A DNA stretch of 56,208 nt, from NCBI GenBank assembly GCA_948466735.1, contig CAOKBR010000003.1, forward strand, positions 1-56,208, given 5' to 3'. The notes under the pieces were generated by a model. It did not search any database, was not told the origin of the DNA, and was given only the letters and a program-made list of their open reading frames with translations. Positions within the stretch are counted from its first letter, which is position 1; every line of letters starts with the position of its first letter. The translations under genes and the position numbers were made by a program. Below are positions 9,248-19,386 of this stretch, piece after piece. This stretch comes from an uncultured Mycoplasmatota bacterium. GTDB lineage: Bacteria > Bacillota_I > Bacilli_A > RF39 > UBA660.

Positions 9248-11461
9248 CTATTTACTTGTTATACCACTTTCTAACATTTCTTTTAAAGATGTTCTTCTAA
9301 TATCTTCTTGATTATTTAAAATCGCAAAATCTAAGGCTTTCATTTCACCAATCAAAATAAGTCTTTCTTTGCAACGAGTTACCGCGGTATAAATTAATTT
9401 ACGATAAAGCATTTTTCCATAATTTTTTACTAATGGAATGATGACAATACTAAATTCACTACCTTGAGCTTTATGAATACTAATGGCAAAACCATGTTTA
9501 AAATTTACAAAATTACTTGGCGTATATCGAACAACATTACCATCAAAATCGATATAAATTTCCCTTTTTGTTCCATTTTCAATTCTTGTAATAATTCCAA
9601 TATCACCATTAAAGACATTATCATCAGGCATATTGGTTAATTGAATCACTTTATCTTCTTCACGATAAATTACATCGCCTACTTTAAGTTCTTTTTTTCT
9701 TGTTGTTTTAGGATTAAAAATTTGTTGCAATTGCTTATTAATTTCATCAATTCCAACAACTCCTTTATACATTGGTGCTAAAACTTGAATTTTTTTATAA
9801 TCAATGTCCTGATAAAGTGTTGCTAATTGTTTTAAATAAGATAAAGTCTCTACTCCATTTGCACTAATAAAAGATAGATCATCTTCTTGATTAAAGATAT
9901 CTTCTTGTAAAGAACCTTTTTGAATATCATAAGCTAAAGTTAAGATATTAGAATCACTCTTTTGACGATATAATTCCTTTAAAGAAATCACATTTAAAAC
10001 TTCGCTTTCAATACAATCTTTTAAAATTTGTCCAGATCCAACGCTTGGTAATTGGTGGTAATCTCCCACTAAGACAATTTTACAATGAATAGATAATCCT
10101 TTTAATAGGCTATCTAGTAAATAAGTATCAATCATACTAGCTTCATCGATAATCACAAATTCAACGTCACTTTTATTATACTCATTAATGGCAAAAGTAT
10201 TGGTATCTTTGTTCCATTTTAAAAAGCGATGGATGGTCTGTGCTGGTAGAGCAGTGGTTTCACTCATTCTCTTACTAGCTCTACCCGTTGGGGCTAATAA
10301 CATCAATTTTTCTTTCATTTGTGTTGCACTAAAACCATGGATTAATCGATATAATTCGATAATCGCTTTGATAATTGTCGTTTTTCCTGTTCCAGGTCCT
10401 CCAGTAATAATTAAAAAATCGTTAAGATGAGCTTGTTTTATTGCTTCTTTTTGGGAATCGTTATATTTTATTTGCAAAAACTCTTCTAGCTCATTTATTT
10501 TTTTGCTAATATCATCATCTTCTTGTTGATTTTGTTTTTCTTTTCTTTTATTTAATAAACGAAAACGACTGGCAATATTTTTTTCTGCTTGATATAACGT
10601 AAATAAATATACTCGCTCATCTATCCTTTTAATTTTATAATCGCGTTCTAAATGAAGTAGTACTTCTTCCAACAATTCTTCTTGAATATTAACACTTAAA
10701 GCACGAAGAATTAAATTAGGAAGTTCACTTTTTAATAGATAGGTATTTCCTGATATGTTACAAACTTCTTCTAAGATATAAACAATTCCTGCTGCTAATC
10801 GCCTTTTATCATCAAACGTTAACCCCAGTGCTCCTGTTGCAATATGATCTATTCTTTTAAAACTTAAATCTTTAAAATCAAGCCATGATTGATAAACATT
10901 ATTTTTAATAATATCCATCGTTTTTTCTTTATATTTTTTATATATCATCATGCTATCTTTGGAACTAAAACCTAACTCTGTTAAATAAAGAATCAATTGA
11001 TAAGAAGATTCATATTCTAATAATTTATCATGTAAAACTTCAATATTTTTTTGGGTAATTCCTGGAATTAATAGTAAATTATTAGGGTTTTCTAAAATGA
11101 TTGACAATGTATCTTTTCCTAAATGATCAACGATTTTTTTTATTTTTGTTTTTCCAATGCCTTTAAATAAATCACTAGCTAAAAATTCTATAATAGATGA
11201 GTTTTCTTCTGGTAATACTCTTGAATACGCACTAACTTGAAATTGCTCCCCATAACGCTCATGTTCAATTACTTCTCCATAAAATAAATAAGTATCTATA
11301 TCATTTAATTCATGAAAATATCCAGTAAAGGTAATTGTTTTATTGATATAATTTTCTAAATTTTTATCGTTTGTTTCTTTTACTTTAAATAGTCCAATAG
11401 TATATCCACTATCCGATTGAAAAATACTTTTTCGATAATTTCCTTTTATATATTTATCCAT
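9248..11461 (-). CDS. recD2: RecD2-type 5'-3' DNA helicase
   Basis: A superfamily 1B helicase (737 aa), the RecD2/YrrC form that works without RecBC in DNA repair and replication-fork maintenance. The N-terminal ~100 residues are OB-like, followed by helix-hairpin-helix motifs (KGIGKTKIKKI, LLIPGIT). Walker A is GGPGTGKTT near residue 354, Walker B is VIIDEAS, and the C-terminal UvrD-like motif is AISIHKAQGSEF. GGGGGAG lies just before the ATG. It follows two short unknown genes, with a terminator in between. Confidence 0.93.
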   Translation of the reverse strand: MDKYIKGNYRKSIFQSDSGYTIGLFKVKETNDKNLENYINKTITFTGYFHELNDIDTYLFYGEVIEHERYGEQFQVSAYSRVLPEENSSIIEFLASDLFKGIGKTKIKKIVDHLGKDTLSIILENPNNLLLIPGITQKNIEVLHDKLLEYESSYQLILYLTELGFSSKDSMMIYKKYKEKTMDIIKNNVYQSWLDFKDLSFKRIDHIATGALGLTFDDKRRLAAGIVYILEEVCNISGNTYLLKSELPNLILRALSVNIQEELLEEVLLHLERDYKIKRIDERVYLFTLYQAEKNIASRFRLLNKRKEKQNQQEDDDISKKINELEEFLQIKYNDSQKEAIKQAHLNDFLIITGGPGTGKTTIIKAIIELYRLIHGFSATQMKEKLMLLAPTGRASKRMSETTALPAQTIHRFLKWNKDTNTFAINEYNKSDVEFVIIDEASMIDTYLLDSLLKGLSIHCKIVLVGDYHQLPSVGSGQILKDCIESEVLNVISLKELYRQKSDSNILTLAYDIQKGSLQEDIFNQEDDLSFISANGVETLSYLKQLATLYQDIDYKKIQVLAPMYKGVVGIDEINKQLQQIFNPKTTRKKELKVGDVIYREEDKVIQLTNMPDDNVFNGDIGIITRIENGTKREIYIDFDGNVVRYTPSNFVNFKHGFAISIHKAQGSEFSIVIIPLVKNYGKMLYRKLIYTAVTRCKERLILIGEMKALDFAILNNQEDIRRTSLKEMLESGITSK

Positions 11462-11471
11462 ATTCTCCCCC

Positions 11472-11502
11472 TTTAAAAAGAAAAAGGTGTATTATTCACC
11501 TT
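11472..11502 (-). terminator. Terminator upstream of recD2
   Basis: AAGGTG-aataata-CACCTT followed by TTTCTTTTT on the minus strand. It overlaps the stop codon of the 82-aa gene and separates it from recD2. Confidence 0.65.
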
Positions 11503-11744
11503 ACTAATTTCTTATGCTTTTCTTGAAACATTTTTAGTGCTAGTGCTACTTCATATTTACTATCTAAACCAACGAGATACTCTTGTTTTTCCATTAATAC
11601 CGCTTTTCGTACACAAATATCCCCAGTGTGATTTACTCTACTTAAATATACATATGGAGTATTATTGATTGCCATAGTATCAACAATAACATATTTCTCT
11701 CCATCCTCTAATGTGATAAGTTCAATCATGTTTTCTTCTTTCAT
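11496..11744 (-). CDS. Small beta-rich protein, DUF1292-like
   Basis: An 82-aa soluble protein. ITLEDGEKYVIVDT and YVYLSRVN, followed by a C-terminal helix, resemble the small DUF1292/YrzB-type proteins of Bacillota, but the match is weak. GGAGG lies 7 nt before the ATG. It starts 4 nt after the stop of the upstream 170-aa gene, so the two are probably co-transcribed and ended by the hairpin at 11472-11502. Function unknown. Confidence 0.5.
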   Translation of the reverse strand: MKEENMIELITLEDGEKYVIVDTMAINNTPYVYLSRVNHTGDICVRKAVLMEKQEYLVGLDSKYEVALALKMFQEKHKKLVR

Positions 11745-11748
11745 TTCA

Positions 11749-12261
11749 CTACCTCCGACTAGAATTTTTATTCTCTTCTCTATTTTCGAAGTTATCTTGT
11801 GTTAAAATTCCAAGATTTTCTAAAGCTTGATCATATTTTCGTTCTAATTGTTTACTAGAAATTAATATTGATTGTTTTAAAGAATCACTGTAATTAAATT
11901 GTTCTTGTACTAATTTCATTTCTTCATTGGGAAGTTTAATAAAATTTAGTAGGCAAATAGCTATTGAAACACTAGCAACCGTAGTAAAACCACCAATTAA
12001 GCCTAATTTCCAATGAGAATCAAGTTCCTCATCATGAATTACTTTTTGAATATTACCCTTAACTGGTACAATCGTTTTACTCATGCTTTTATCAATCGTC
12101 TCTTGGGCTTTTTCTTTTAGTCGTTGATACGCTTTAAAATCAATATCAACTACCAATGGAAATTCTTTTTTTAATTGCTCACTATTAGAAAATCGGGCAA
12201 TAGGAATATGAACAATTCCCTGTTCTATAGGATGACGTACTTCTTCACTAGACTTAATCAT
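11749..12261 (-). CDS. Single-pass membrane protein of unknown function
   Basis: A 170-aa product from the ATG at 12261. AAGGTG lies 5 nt upstream, which favours it over the in-frame ATG at 12282. It has a charged cytosolic N-terminal part (~90 residues), one transmembrane segment (GGFTTVASVSIAICLLNFI, about residues 98-116) and a coiled, charged C-terminal tail. I do not recognise the family. It lies between mtaB and the 82-aa gene on the same strand. Confidence 0.55.
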   Translation of the reverse strand: MIKSSEEVRHPIEQGIVHIPIARFSNSEQLKKEFPLVVDIDFKAYQRLKEKAQETIDKSMSKTIVPVKGNIQKVIHDEELDSHWKLGLIGGFTTVASVSIAICLLNFIKLPNEEMKLVQEQFNYSDSLKQSILISSKQLERKYDQALENLGILTQDNFENREENKNSSRR

Positions 12262-12321
12262 CTTATCACCTTCTATATTCATTGTAATATAAACTAGTAG
12301 TATTTGTCAAAATGAATTTAT

Positions 12322-13587
12322 TTACTTAACAATTACATAAGGATATTCTATTTTTTCTATCGTTAAATCTACTAAAGTATTTGATGGAATTTCTTTTTTT
12401 ATTTTAGCATACAAATAATTTTCACTATGTCCATAACTATAACTATTTTTGGTTGTTTCGATTAAAAAAGGTAATTTTTTTCCAATAAACTTCATCATGT
12501 ATTCTTCTTCTAATTGACGTGATAAATTAAGTAGTCTTTTTGCTCGGTCTTTCTTCACTTCACTTGGGACTTCCTCCATGGTTGATGCTAAGGTACCATC
12601 CCTTTTAGAATATGGAAAAACATGAATCTTAGCAAAAGCAAAATCTTTAGCAGTTTGTAATGTTTTTTCAAATAATTCTTCACTTTCATAAGGAAAGCCG
12701 ACAATAATATCAGTAGTAATCGAAATATCGCTTCGAATCTTTCTAATTTTTGCTAATTTTTCTCTAAAGTAAGATAAATCATATTTTCTTTTCATTAACG
12801 TTAAGATTTCATCACTCCCTGCTTGTAGGGGAATATGTAAGTGATTTACAATTACGTTTTCTTTTTCTAAAAGATTTAACACTTCATCATTTAATTCGGT
12901 AATTTCAATGGATGAAATTCTAAGACGCAACAAATTAGGAATTTTTACTAACTCAGATAAAAGAGTAGCAAAACTACTACCAATATCATATCCATAATTT
13001 CCAGTATGAATTCCTGTTAAAACAATTTCTTGATAACCATTGGCAACTAAATCGCTTACTTCTTTAATGACTAAAGCAAAAGGTTTTGAGCGACATTTTC
13101 CACGAACATAGGGAATAATACAATAACTACAAAAGTTTTCACAACCATCTTGAATTTTCACAAAGGCTCTTGTTCTACCTGAAGTTGTTGTTAAATTCAT
13201 TTTTTCAAAAGTAAACATGGCTTTATCCACCCGATGGGAAATAGGTTCTTTTAAAGTAAAATACTCATCTAAAAGGGAAACAATTTTTCCTTTATCCTGA
13301 TTACCAATCAATAAACTGACACCTTGTTCTTGATATGTAGGATTTGCTTCAATAAAACATCCCATGGCAACAATACAAGCTAGTGGATTTCTTCTTATTG
13401 CTTGATGAATCATTTTTCGACTTTTAATATCACTGGTATTAGTAACCGTACAAGTATTGATGATATAAATATCACATATTGAATCAAAAGGAGCAATTTC
13501 ATACCCATTATTTTTTAATTCTTGGATAACAAACTCACTTTCATAAGTATTTACTTTACACCCAAGTGTTGCTACGCCTACTCTCAT
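12322..13587 (-). CDS. mtaB: tRNA N6-threonylcarbamoyladenosine(37) methylthiotransferase MtaB
   Basis: A radical SAM enzyme that adds the methylthio group to t6A37, making ms2t6A in ANN-decoding tRNAs. It has an N-terminal cluster-binding domain with C10, C46 and C77 (VATLGCKVN, NTCTVT, AMGC), a radical SAM CxxxCxxC (CENFCSYC, ~149-156) and a C-terminal TRAM domain. The 421-aa length is usual. Its place next to rsmE matches the yqeU-yqeV order in Bacillus. The preceding GTG would add one Met; GGGGGA lies upstream of both. Confidence 0.93.
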   Translation of the reverse strand: MRVGVATLGCKVNTYESEFVIQELKNNGYEIAPFDSICDIYIINTCTVTNTSDIKSRKMIHQAIRRNPLACIVAMGCFIEANPTYQEQGVSLLIGNQDKGKIVSLLDEYFTLKEPISHRVDKAMFTFEKMNLTTTSGRTRAFVKIQDGCENFCSYCIIPYVRGKCRSKPFALVIKEVSDLVANGYQEIVLTGIHTGNYGYDIGSSFATLLSELVKIPNLLRLRISSIEITELNDEVLNLLEKENVIVNHLHIPLQAGSDEILTLMKRKYDLSYFREKLAKIRKIRSDISITTDIIVGFPYESEELFEKTLQTAKDFAFAKIHVFPYSKRDGTLASTMEEVPSEVKKDRAKRLLNLSRQLEEEYMMKFIGKKLPFLIETTKNSYSYGHSENYLYAKIKKEIPSNTLVDLTIEKIEYPYVIVK

Positions 13588-13599
13588 CACTTATTCCCC

Positions 13600-14460
13600 C
13601 TAATCCAATTTTTTTTGTAATTCTTTCAATCGATTAATAAAATCTCTTGTTTTTTGTAATTCTTCATCAAATTGCTCAATACTTCTACTACTTCCCACTT
13701 GCCAAGAAGTATTATTTTCATCTTCAACTCCAAAAACAGGAGAAATAAATGGACTTGTTTTAAATCTTTGAGCTTTTGGTGTATTGAATACTTGATTTAC
13801 TACTTGATCTAATTCTTGATTATGTTCTTTTTCCTGATTAAGTTCTAAACTACCATTTTGTTCATAATAGGTTTTTTTTAACTCTTCAATGTTGATTGGC
13901 AAAGTTTTCTCTAATGGGTCTTCATAAGATAATTCATTGATTGTACTTTTACTTTTTTCCATTAATTCATTTAAACTTATAACAGCATTTTCTTCTTGCT
14001 CAACAGTAAAATCATCAAGCGCTTTTTGATTTTTTTCTTCGACTTCTCCCAAAGTTGACATTAAACGTTCTAGTTCTAATTTTGCATTTTCTTTTTCCTG
14101 TTCATCGCTTTGTTCAACGTATTTAATTTTTTCAATCGGTTTAGTATAAAAAACATCTTCTTTAACAATTAATTCTTCTTTCTCAATCACTGCTGTTTTA
14201 GATAATAGTTCATCTACATTATGACTATCAGTTCCTAGTTTTTCTTCCTTTTTTTTCAAAACATTATCATCTTTTACTTGGTTTAGTACTTGTTCTTCTT
14301 TTACGTTTACATGAGATAAAATTTTGCTACTTTTTTTTCTTTTAGGAAAGCCATAATCTAGATATAAAATTAAAACAATCAACATGACCATTACTACGAT
14401 TAATGCAAAAAAAACAATCGAGGAATTTATACTTTCCATATAGATAAATTTATCAATCAT
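13600..14460 (-). CDS. Acidic membrane-tethered protein of unknown function
   Basis: A 286-aa protein. Residues ~13-33 form one strong transmembrane helix (VFFALIVVMVMLIVLILYL), and the rest is Glu/Lys-rich and largely disordered or coiled coil, probably cytosolic. A short C-terminal helix (FDEELQKTRDFINRLKELQK) looks like a docking element. GAGGTG lies 7 nt before the ATG. It is packed between rsmE (6 nt) and mtaB (9 nt), so it is part of the same operon. The shape resembles cell-division adaptor proteins, but I cannot name a family. Confidence 0.6.
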   Translation of the reverse strand: MIDKFIYMESINSSIVFFALIVVMVMLIVLILYLDYGFPKRKKSSKILSHVNVKEEQVLNQVKDDNVLKKKEEKLGTDSHNVDELLSKTAVIEKEELIVKEDVFYTKPIEKIKYVEQSDEQEKENAKLELERLMSTLGEVEEKNQKALDDFTVEQEENAVISLNELMEKSKSTINELSYEDPLEKTLPINIEELKKTYYEQNGSLELNQEKEHNQELDQVVNQVFNTPKAQRFKTSPFISPVFGVEDENNTSWQVGSSRSIEQFDEELQKTRDFINRLKELQKKLD

Positions 14461-14466
14461 ACTACT

Positions 14467-15180
14467 TCACCTCATAAATTGATATTGAATAACACTCATG
14501 ATGTACAATGCTACCGTTTCACTTCTAAATACCAATTCTCCTAAACTAACGGGAATAAATCCTTGTTCTAACAGCATTTTTTCTTCACTTGATGTAAACC
14601 CGCCTTCAGGACCAATCACTATTAACATTTTATCACTCTTTTTACATTGTGATAAGACTTTTTTTAAAGTTATTGACATTTCATTTACCGTACACAATAA
14701 TTTTACATTATATTCACTTGATGATAGTTCATTAGGCTTAATCGCTGGATATACTTTGGGAACATCTATTCTTTTAGATTGTTCGCTTGCTTCTTTTACG
14801 ATGGTTTGCCAACGTTGTAATTTTTTTTCTTTTTTATTTTCTAGTTTTATTATTGACCTAGTTGCTTCTATTGGAATAAAAGAATGTACTCCTAACTCAG
14901 TTGCTTTTTGGAAAATGAAATCCATTTTTTGTTCTTTTAATAAACTTTGTCCAAGGGTAACTTTTGGTAATTCTAAATTTTCTTTTTCTTCTACTTCTTG
15001 AATAATGGCAACAACACTAGGTTCTAATTGATTAATTTTAGCAAGATACACTTTATTATCATCAACAACTTCGATAACTTCCCCTAAACTCATTCGCATA
15101 ACATTTTTAATATGGTGCGACGTGGTTATATCAAAATAGATTTTATTCTCTTGAATTTTTTGTCCAAAATATCTTTGCAT
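14467..15180 (-). CDS. rsmE: 16S rRNA (uracil1498-N3)-methyltransferase RsmE
   Basis: It methylates N3 of U1498 in helix 44 of 16S rRNA. It is a SPOUT methyltransferase of 237 aa: an N-terminal PUA-like domain, then a knotted domain with IGPEGGFTSSE and the C-terminal knot LGELVFRSETVAL, which bind SAM. Its ATG lies 38 nt inside the end of the upstream YfhO-type gene, with AGGAG 8 nt before it, so expression of the two is tied together. Confidence 0.94.
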   Translation of the reverse strand: MQRYFGQKIQENKIYFDITTSHHIKNVMRMSLGEVIEVVDDNKVYLAKINQLEPSVVAIIQEVEEKENLELPKVTLGQSLLKEQKMDFIFQKATELGVHSFIPIEATRSIIKLENKKEKKLQRWQTIVKEASEQSKRIDVPKVYPAIKPNELSSSEYNVKLLCTVNEMSITLKKVLSQCKKSDKMLIVIGPEGGFTSSEEKMLLEQGFIPVSLGELVFRSETVALYIMSVIQYQFMR

Positions 15181-17680
15181 CTTCTTTTCTCCTATTTTTA
15201 TTATCTAATATCATTAAAGTAATAAAACAAATCACACCAACTTCTGATAACATTTTTCCAAAACGAGATAAGGGTGCTTGATAAGTAATTTCAATATGAT
15301 GAGTACCTTTATCTAGTTTAGCTCCTAAAAAGGCCGTATTGACAAGTTCCTTTTTAGTAATGCTATCATCTACTTTAATCGTATACCCCTCATCATAAGG
15401 TAGAGAAGTCACTAAATATCCATCATCATCTAAAGTAATATCAAAGGTAAATTTATCTTTTTTAGAAGTAAAGTTAGATACTACAGTTAACTCATTCTTT
15501 CGTTTTTTCAACTCATTAACATCAAGCGTATAAAGATGGATATCCCCTATTTCATAATCTCCTTTTTCAATAACCATATCAATAGAATCATTGGTATCAC
15601 TAATTACGTAATCAAATTGATAATTATCATTTTTATATAGCCAATCATCACAAGTCACTTTATTAGATAGACCATTAATTTCAATAAAACGATCAACTTC
15701 TTGACAACTGACTTTATTTTTTATTTGAAAAGAGATTAACAACAAGTTATTTTCTAACGGTTTTGTTAGTGATAAAGTCATTTTTTTTCGTTTAGCAAGA
15801 TGAAATTGGTAACCATCTTTTATTTTTTTTCCATCTAATTGTTTTATTAACTGTTGAAAATCAATATATGTGTTATCTTCCTTTATTTTCTCTTCTACTA
15901 CTTCATTTTTGGTATCATCTACTACAGTAGAAAACATTAAAAAATTGGTTTTTCCTATTTTATCTGATGTATCAAAAGTAGCTTTATTTACTAATTTCGT
16001 AGAACCATAAATCATGGGATACACATCAATATTTTGATAAAGATCTGTAGTTGCTTCTATTTTTTGATAAGTATTAGGAATATGATTTTTTCCAATTAAG
16101 TATTTTACCCCCATAAAAGTGTTAAATAGTAAACTAGAACTACTCGTTAGCATTAAATTATTTCTAGAGGGAATAGCATTAAATAATTGTTCCTGATAAA
16201 ATTTAGCAAAATATTGATTTTCAACGGAGGAATACACAGATGTTTGTTTTTGTCTTAAATCATAAATTTTATTAAGTGATTGACTAGCATTTGTAAGTTT
16301 ATTGGTACGATATAAGGATATTTCTTTATCTTTTTGGTATATTTCACCTAATTGATGAACAATTTCTTCATTATTTAGCGCATCATATAAAGAGTGAGAT
16401 ATATATTTTTCACATTTGTTACTAGATACATTATAAATGATTGCAACTAGACAAATAGGTATAACAAAATAGATAAACTTCTTTTTCTTTTGATATAAGA
16501 AAAAAGAAAAAAGTAAGACACCTAAATCAATTAAAGCTAAAACGATATAACCGTCTTTTGTATAAAAAAGAAAGGAAAGGAAAATATAACATAAACTTAA
16601 GAAAGTAAGAAGTTTAATAGGAATTTTTTTCTGATTTTTTTTAATATCTTCTAATAGATTTGCTATTAATAATCCAAGTAAAGGAAGAAATGGAATTAAC
16701 ACTTTAGGTCTTATATAAAGTCCACCGTTTAACAATAAAATCAGTAGCGGTGATGATAAGGTAATGGCAATTAAAATCGATAAAATTTTCTTTTCTTTTT
16801 CCTTTTGCATAACTCCATAACCTAGGGCAAAAAAGGAAATAAATGTTAACCCTAATCCATAAGAGTCATACAATAAAGTTTTTATATCAAACCTTGGAAG
16901 TATACTTTTTATGGACAAATTAATGGAGGTTTCACTTCTTCCATTTAAAATCACATAAAAAGTAGGAAGTAGTAAAATCATTGCCATCAATAAACCCGTT
17001 AAGACGCTAGGAATTATCCCCAAAATCGATTTTTTCCACTCCTTAAATGTTTGCTTATTTTTAATGTTTCGATATAAAAAGTAGAAAAATAAGACAATAG
17101 ATGATCCTAATGCGTAATAATAACTAGTTAAAAATAATAAGGTAATTCCTATAGCCAAAATGCTAAGACGCCTTTTGTCCATGTATTCATCTACTCCACA
17201 TAAACTAAGGAGTAAGAAAGGAAAATAGGAAACAAACATAATTTGACGATGACTTTGAAAAATTAAGGGTAAAGCCATGATAAAAAGAATGCTACTTACT
17301 AGACAAACACTTCTTGAAAATTGATGATATTGTAGCCAACGATGAAATAAAATCACATCTAAAATAAGAAAGAAAATCATAATAATGATTAAAAAATGCG
17401 CCATTGGAATATGGGGAAAAAAGCATGAAAATAAAACAATTGGATTATATAGCCCATAGTAAGAAAAATAAAAAATATTTTCACCTGCTCCAAGATGGAT
17501 AGCTAAATTGGGTAAATTTAGGGTATGGTTTTCTAAAATTAAGGAACGAAAATAGGAAAAAAATGATGTATGTTGGCTTAACCAATCGGTAGTAGAACCA
17601 AAAATATTTACCCATGAACCTAATAAAACAACAATAAGTACTAATCCAATTAACCATAAAATATCTTTATTTTTTTTCAT
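15143..17680 (-). CDS. YfhO family polytopic membrane protein
   Basis: An 845-aa protein with about twelve N-terminal transmembrane helices and a large extracytoplasmic C-terminal part ending in another helix. The pattern QKQTSVYSSVENQYFAKFY ... GVKYLIGK is typical of YfhO proteins, GT-C-like enzymes linked to sugar decoration of lipoteichoic acid. The C-terminal domain (TKKELVNTAFLGAKLDKGTH) is the usual beta-sandwich. It is divergent from the SpoVB-like flippase at 17765, whose role also lies in envelope polymers. The substrate is not known. Confidence 0.8.
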   Translation of the reverse strand: MKKNKDILWLIGLVLIVVLLGSWVNIFGSTTDWLSQHTSFFSYFRSLILENHTLNLPNLAIHLGAGENIFYFSYYGLYNPIVLFSCFFPHIPMAHFLIIIMIFFLILDVILFHRWLQYHQFSRSVCLVSSILFIMALPLIFQSHRQIMFVSYFPFLLLSLCGVDEYMDKRRLSILAIGITLLFLTSYYYALGSSIVLFFYFLYRNIKNKQTFKEWKKSILGIIPSVLTGLLMAMILLLPTFYVILNGRSETSINLSIKSILPRFDIKTLLYDSYGLGLTFISFFALGYGVMQKEKEKKILSILIAITLSSPLLILLLNGGLYIRPKVLIPFLPLLGLLIANLLEDIKKNQKKIPIKLLTFLSLCYIFLSFLFYTKDGYIVLALIDLGVLLFSFFLYQKKKKFIYFVIPICLVAIIYNVSSNKCEKYISHSLYDALNNEEIVHQLGEIYQKDKEISLYRTNKLTNASQSLNKIYDLRQKQTSVYSSVENQYFAKFYQEQLFNAIPSRNNLMLTSSSSLLFNTFMGVKYLIGKNHIPNTYQKIEATTDLYQNIDVYPMIYGSTKLVNKATFDTSDKIGKTNFLMFSTVVDDTKNEVVEEKIKEDNTYIDFQQLIKQLDGKKIKDGYQFHLAKRKKMTLSLTKPLENNLLLISFQIKNKVSCQEVDRFIEINGLSNKVTCDDWLYKNDNYQFDYVISDTNDSIDMVIEKGDYEIGDIHLYTLDVNELKKRKNELTVVSNFTSKKDKFTFDITLDDDGYLVTSLPYDEGYTIKVDDSITKKELVNTAFLGAKLDKGTHHIEITYQAPLSRFGKMLSEVGVICFITLMILDNKNRRKEDAKIFWTKNSRE

Positions 17681-17764
17681 TCTACGTCACCATTCATTTC
17701 TTTTTTCTTTCCTGTCGTCATATATATTATAATGTATTTTTAGTTTTTTAAAAAGAGGAATTTT

Positions 17765-19057
17765 ATGAGTAAAGAAAAATTTATTAAATCAACAATTATT
17801 TTAATGGTTGGGGGATTTTTAACAAAGTTTTTAGGAATGATTATTAAAATTGTGATGAGTAGATTAATGGGAAGTGAAGGAATTGGCTTATATATGCTAA
17901 TTCTTCCTACCTTTTCTCTATTCATTGGTCTAGCACAGTTTGGCTTTCCTATTGCTATTAGTAAACTAGTAGCAGAAGATAAGAAAAATAATAAAAACTT
18001 GATTTTTTCCATTATTCCTGTATCACTAGTAATTAATTTAGCTATCATTATTTTTATTATTGCTATTAGTCCATATCTTGCTAAAAATTTACTAAATGAA
18101 CCAAGAAGTTATCTTCCTCTTTTAAGTATTGCCATTGTCTTACCATTAACTAGTCTATCAGGAATATTAAGAAGTTATTTTTTTGGACGTCAAAGAATGT
18201 TACCCCATGTTGTTTCTAATGTAACAGAAGATATTGCTAGACTTTTGTTAATTATTTTAGGAGTTCCCCTATTTTTATCAAAAGGCTTAGAATACGCTGT
18301 AACGTTTGTTGTCTTAACCAACATTATTAGTGAAGGAGTATCAATTTTAGTCTTATTTTTCTTTCTTCCTAAACACTTTAAAATTACTAAAGAAGAATTA
18401 ATACCTAATGGAAGATATTTAAAAGATACCTTAAGTATTGCTGTTCCTTCTACAACAGGAAGATTAATTGGTTCCATCGGATATTTCCTAGAGCCAATTT
18501 TATTAACACAAGGATTACTTTTAGCAGGATACCAACAGTCTTATATTATCAATCAATATGGAATCTTATCTGGTTACGCTCTTCCTCTACTTCTATTGCC
18601 ATCCTTTTTTACTGGCGCTATTTCACAAGCACTTTTACCTGTTGTTAGTAAAGCATATGCCAATAACAATATTACTTTTGTAAAGGCAAAAATTAAGCAA
18701 GCAATTTTCTTTTCTTTATTAATTGGATTACCTGTAACGATATTATTTGTGTTAATTCCTCAAGTACCCTTAAAATTAATTTATAACACTCGTCTTGGAA
18801 TTGACTATATCAAAATTCTAGCACCTATTTGTCTATTTCAATATGTGCAAGCACCACTTTCTGCTAGTTTGGATGCGATGGGTAAAAGTAAGGATAATAT
18901 GATGGGAACTTTGATTGGAACTATTCTTCGTTCTATCTTATTATTTACAACTTCCCTACTTCATATTGGAATTTATTCTTTGATTATTGCTACAAGCGTT
19001 AATGTTTTATATGTTACCTTTCAAAATATTCGCCATGTAAGAAAATATTTACATTAA
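17765..19057 (+). CDS. SpoVB/MurJ-like polysaccharide flippase (MOP superfamily)
   Basis: A 430-aa membrane protein with 12-14 predicted helices, of the MATE/MOP flippase type that moves lipid-linked sugars across the membrane. GGFLTKFLGMIIKIVMSR at the N-terminus and PLSASLDAMGKSK near the end match SpoVB/YtgP proteins. GAGGA lies 5 nt before the ATG. It is one of few plus-strand genes and is divergent from the YfhO-type gene. There is no spore operon here, so a cell-wall or capsule role is as likely as a sporulation role. Confidence 0.82.
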   Translation: MSKEKFIKSTIILMVGGFLTKFLGMIIKIVMSRLMGSEGIGLYMLILPTFSLFIGLAQFGFPIAISKLVAEDKKNNKNLIFSIIPVSLVINLAIIIFIIAISPYLAKNLLNEPRSYLPLLSIAIVLPLTSLSGILRSYFFGRQRMLPHVVSNVTEDIARLLLIILGVPLFLSKGLEYAVTFVVLTNIISEGVSILVLFFFLPKHFKITKEELIPNGRYLKDTLSIAVPSTTGRLIGSIGYFLEPILLTQGLLLAGYQQSYIINQYGILSGYALPLLLLPSFFTGAISQALLPVVSKAYANNNITFVKAKIKQAIFFSLLIGLPVTILFVLIPQVPLKLIYNTRLGIDYIKILAPICLFQYVQAPLSASLDAMGKSKDNMMGTLIGTILRSILLFTTSLLHIGIYSLIIATSVNVLYVTFQNIRHVRKYLH

Positions 19058-19104
19058 TGTATAAATGAGAAAAGATTTATTCATGATAATATTGGAGGAA
19101 AAAT

Positions 19105-19245
19105 ATGATAAAAAAACCACGTTGGAAATATCGAAAAAAGTTATACTTAAAACAACAACCTAGTAGTGTCGCTAGAAAAATAGAGACCATCGAATATGGA
19201 AAAGAGTATTATGAAGCAGTAGATGAAAACAAGGAATCAAATTAA
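19105..19245 (+). CDS. Small basic 46-aa protein
   Basis: A short ORF starting MIKKPRWKYRKKLYLKQQ, with GGAGG 6 nt upstream and a terminator right after the stop. The N-terminal half is very basic and the C-terminal half acidic, with no membrane segment. It lies 47 nt after the flippase gene and is likely the last gene of that transcript. Function unknown; RNA or membrane binding are possibilities. Confidence 0.55.
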   Translation: MIKKPRWKYRKKLYLKQQPSSVARKIETIEYGKEYYEAVDENKESN

Positions 19246-19268
19246 GATCTAGTAATAGGTCTTTTTAT
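19246..19268 (+). terminator. Terminator after the flippase operon
   Basis: AGATCT-agtaat-AGGTCT followed by TTTTTATT on the plus strand; one G-U pair in the stem. Confidence 0.65.
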
Positions 19269-19386
19269 TATAAATAAAGAGATAATAAGAAAAGTGAGAA
19301 CGTAAACAACAATTACTCATTTATCCCTTCACTATTATCATTATCCACAATTTTAAAAAGTACTAAACTTTTCTATTTTTTTTTAA

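Noticed and set aside
14498-15001. 167-codon plus-strand ORF opposite rsmE
   Set aside because: It is fully contained in the antisense of a well-supported gene and has no family signature.
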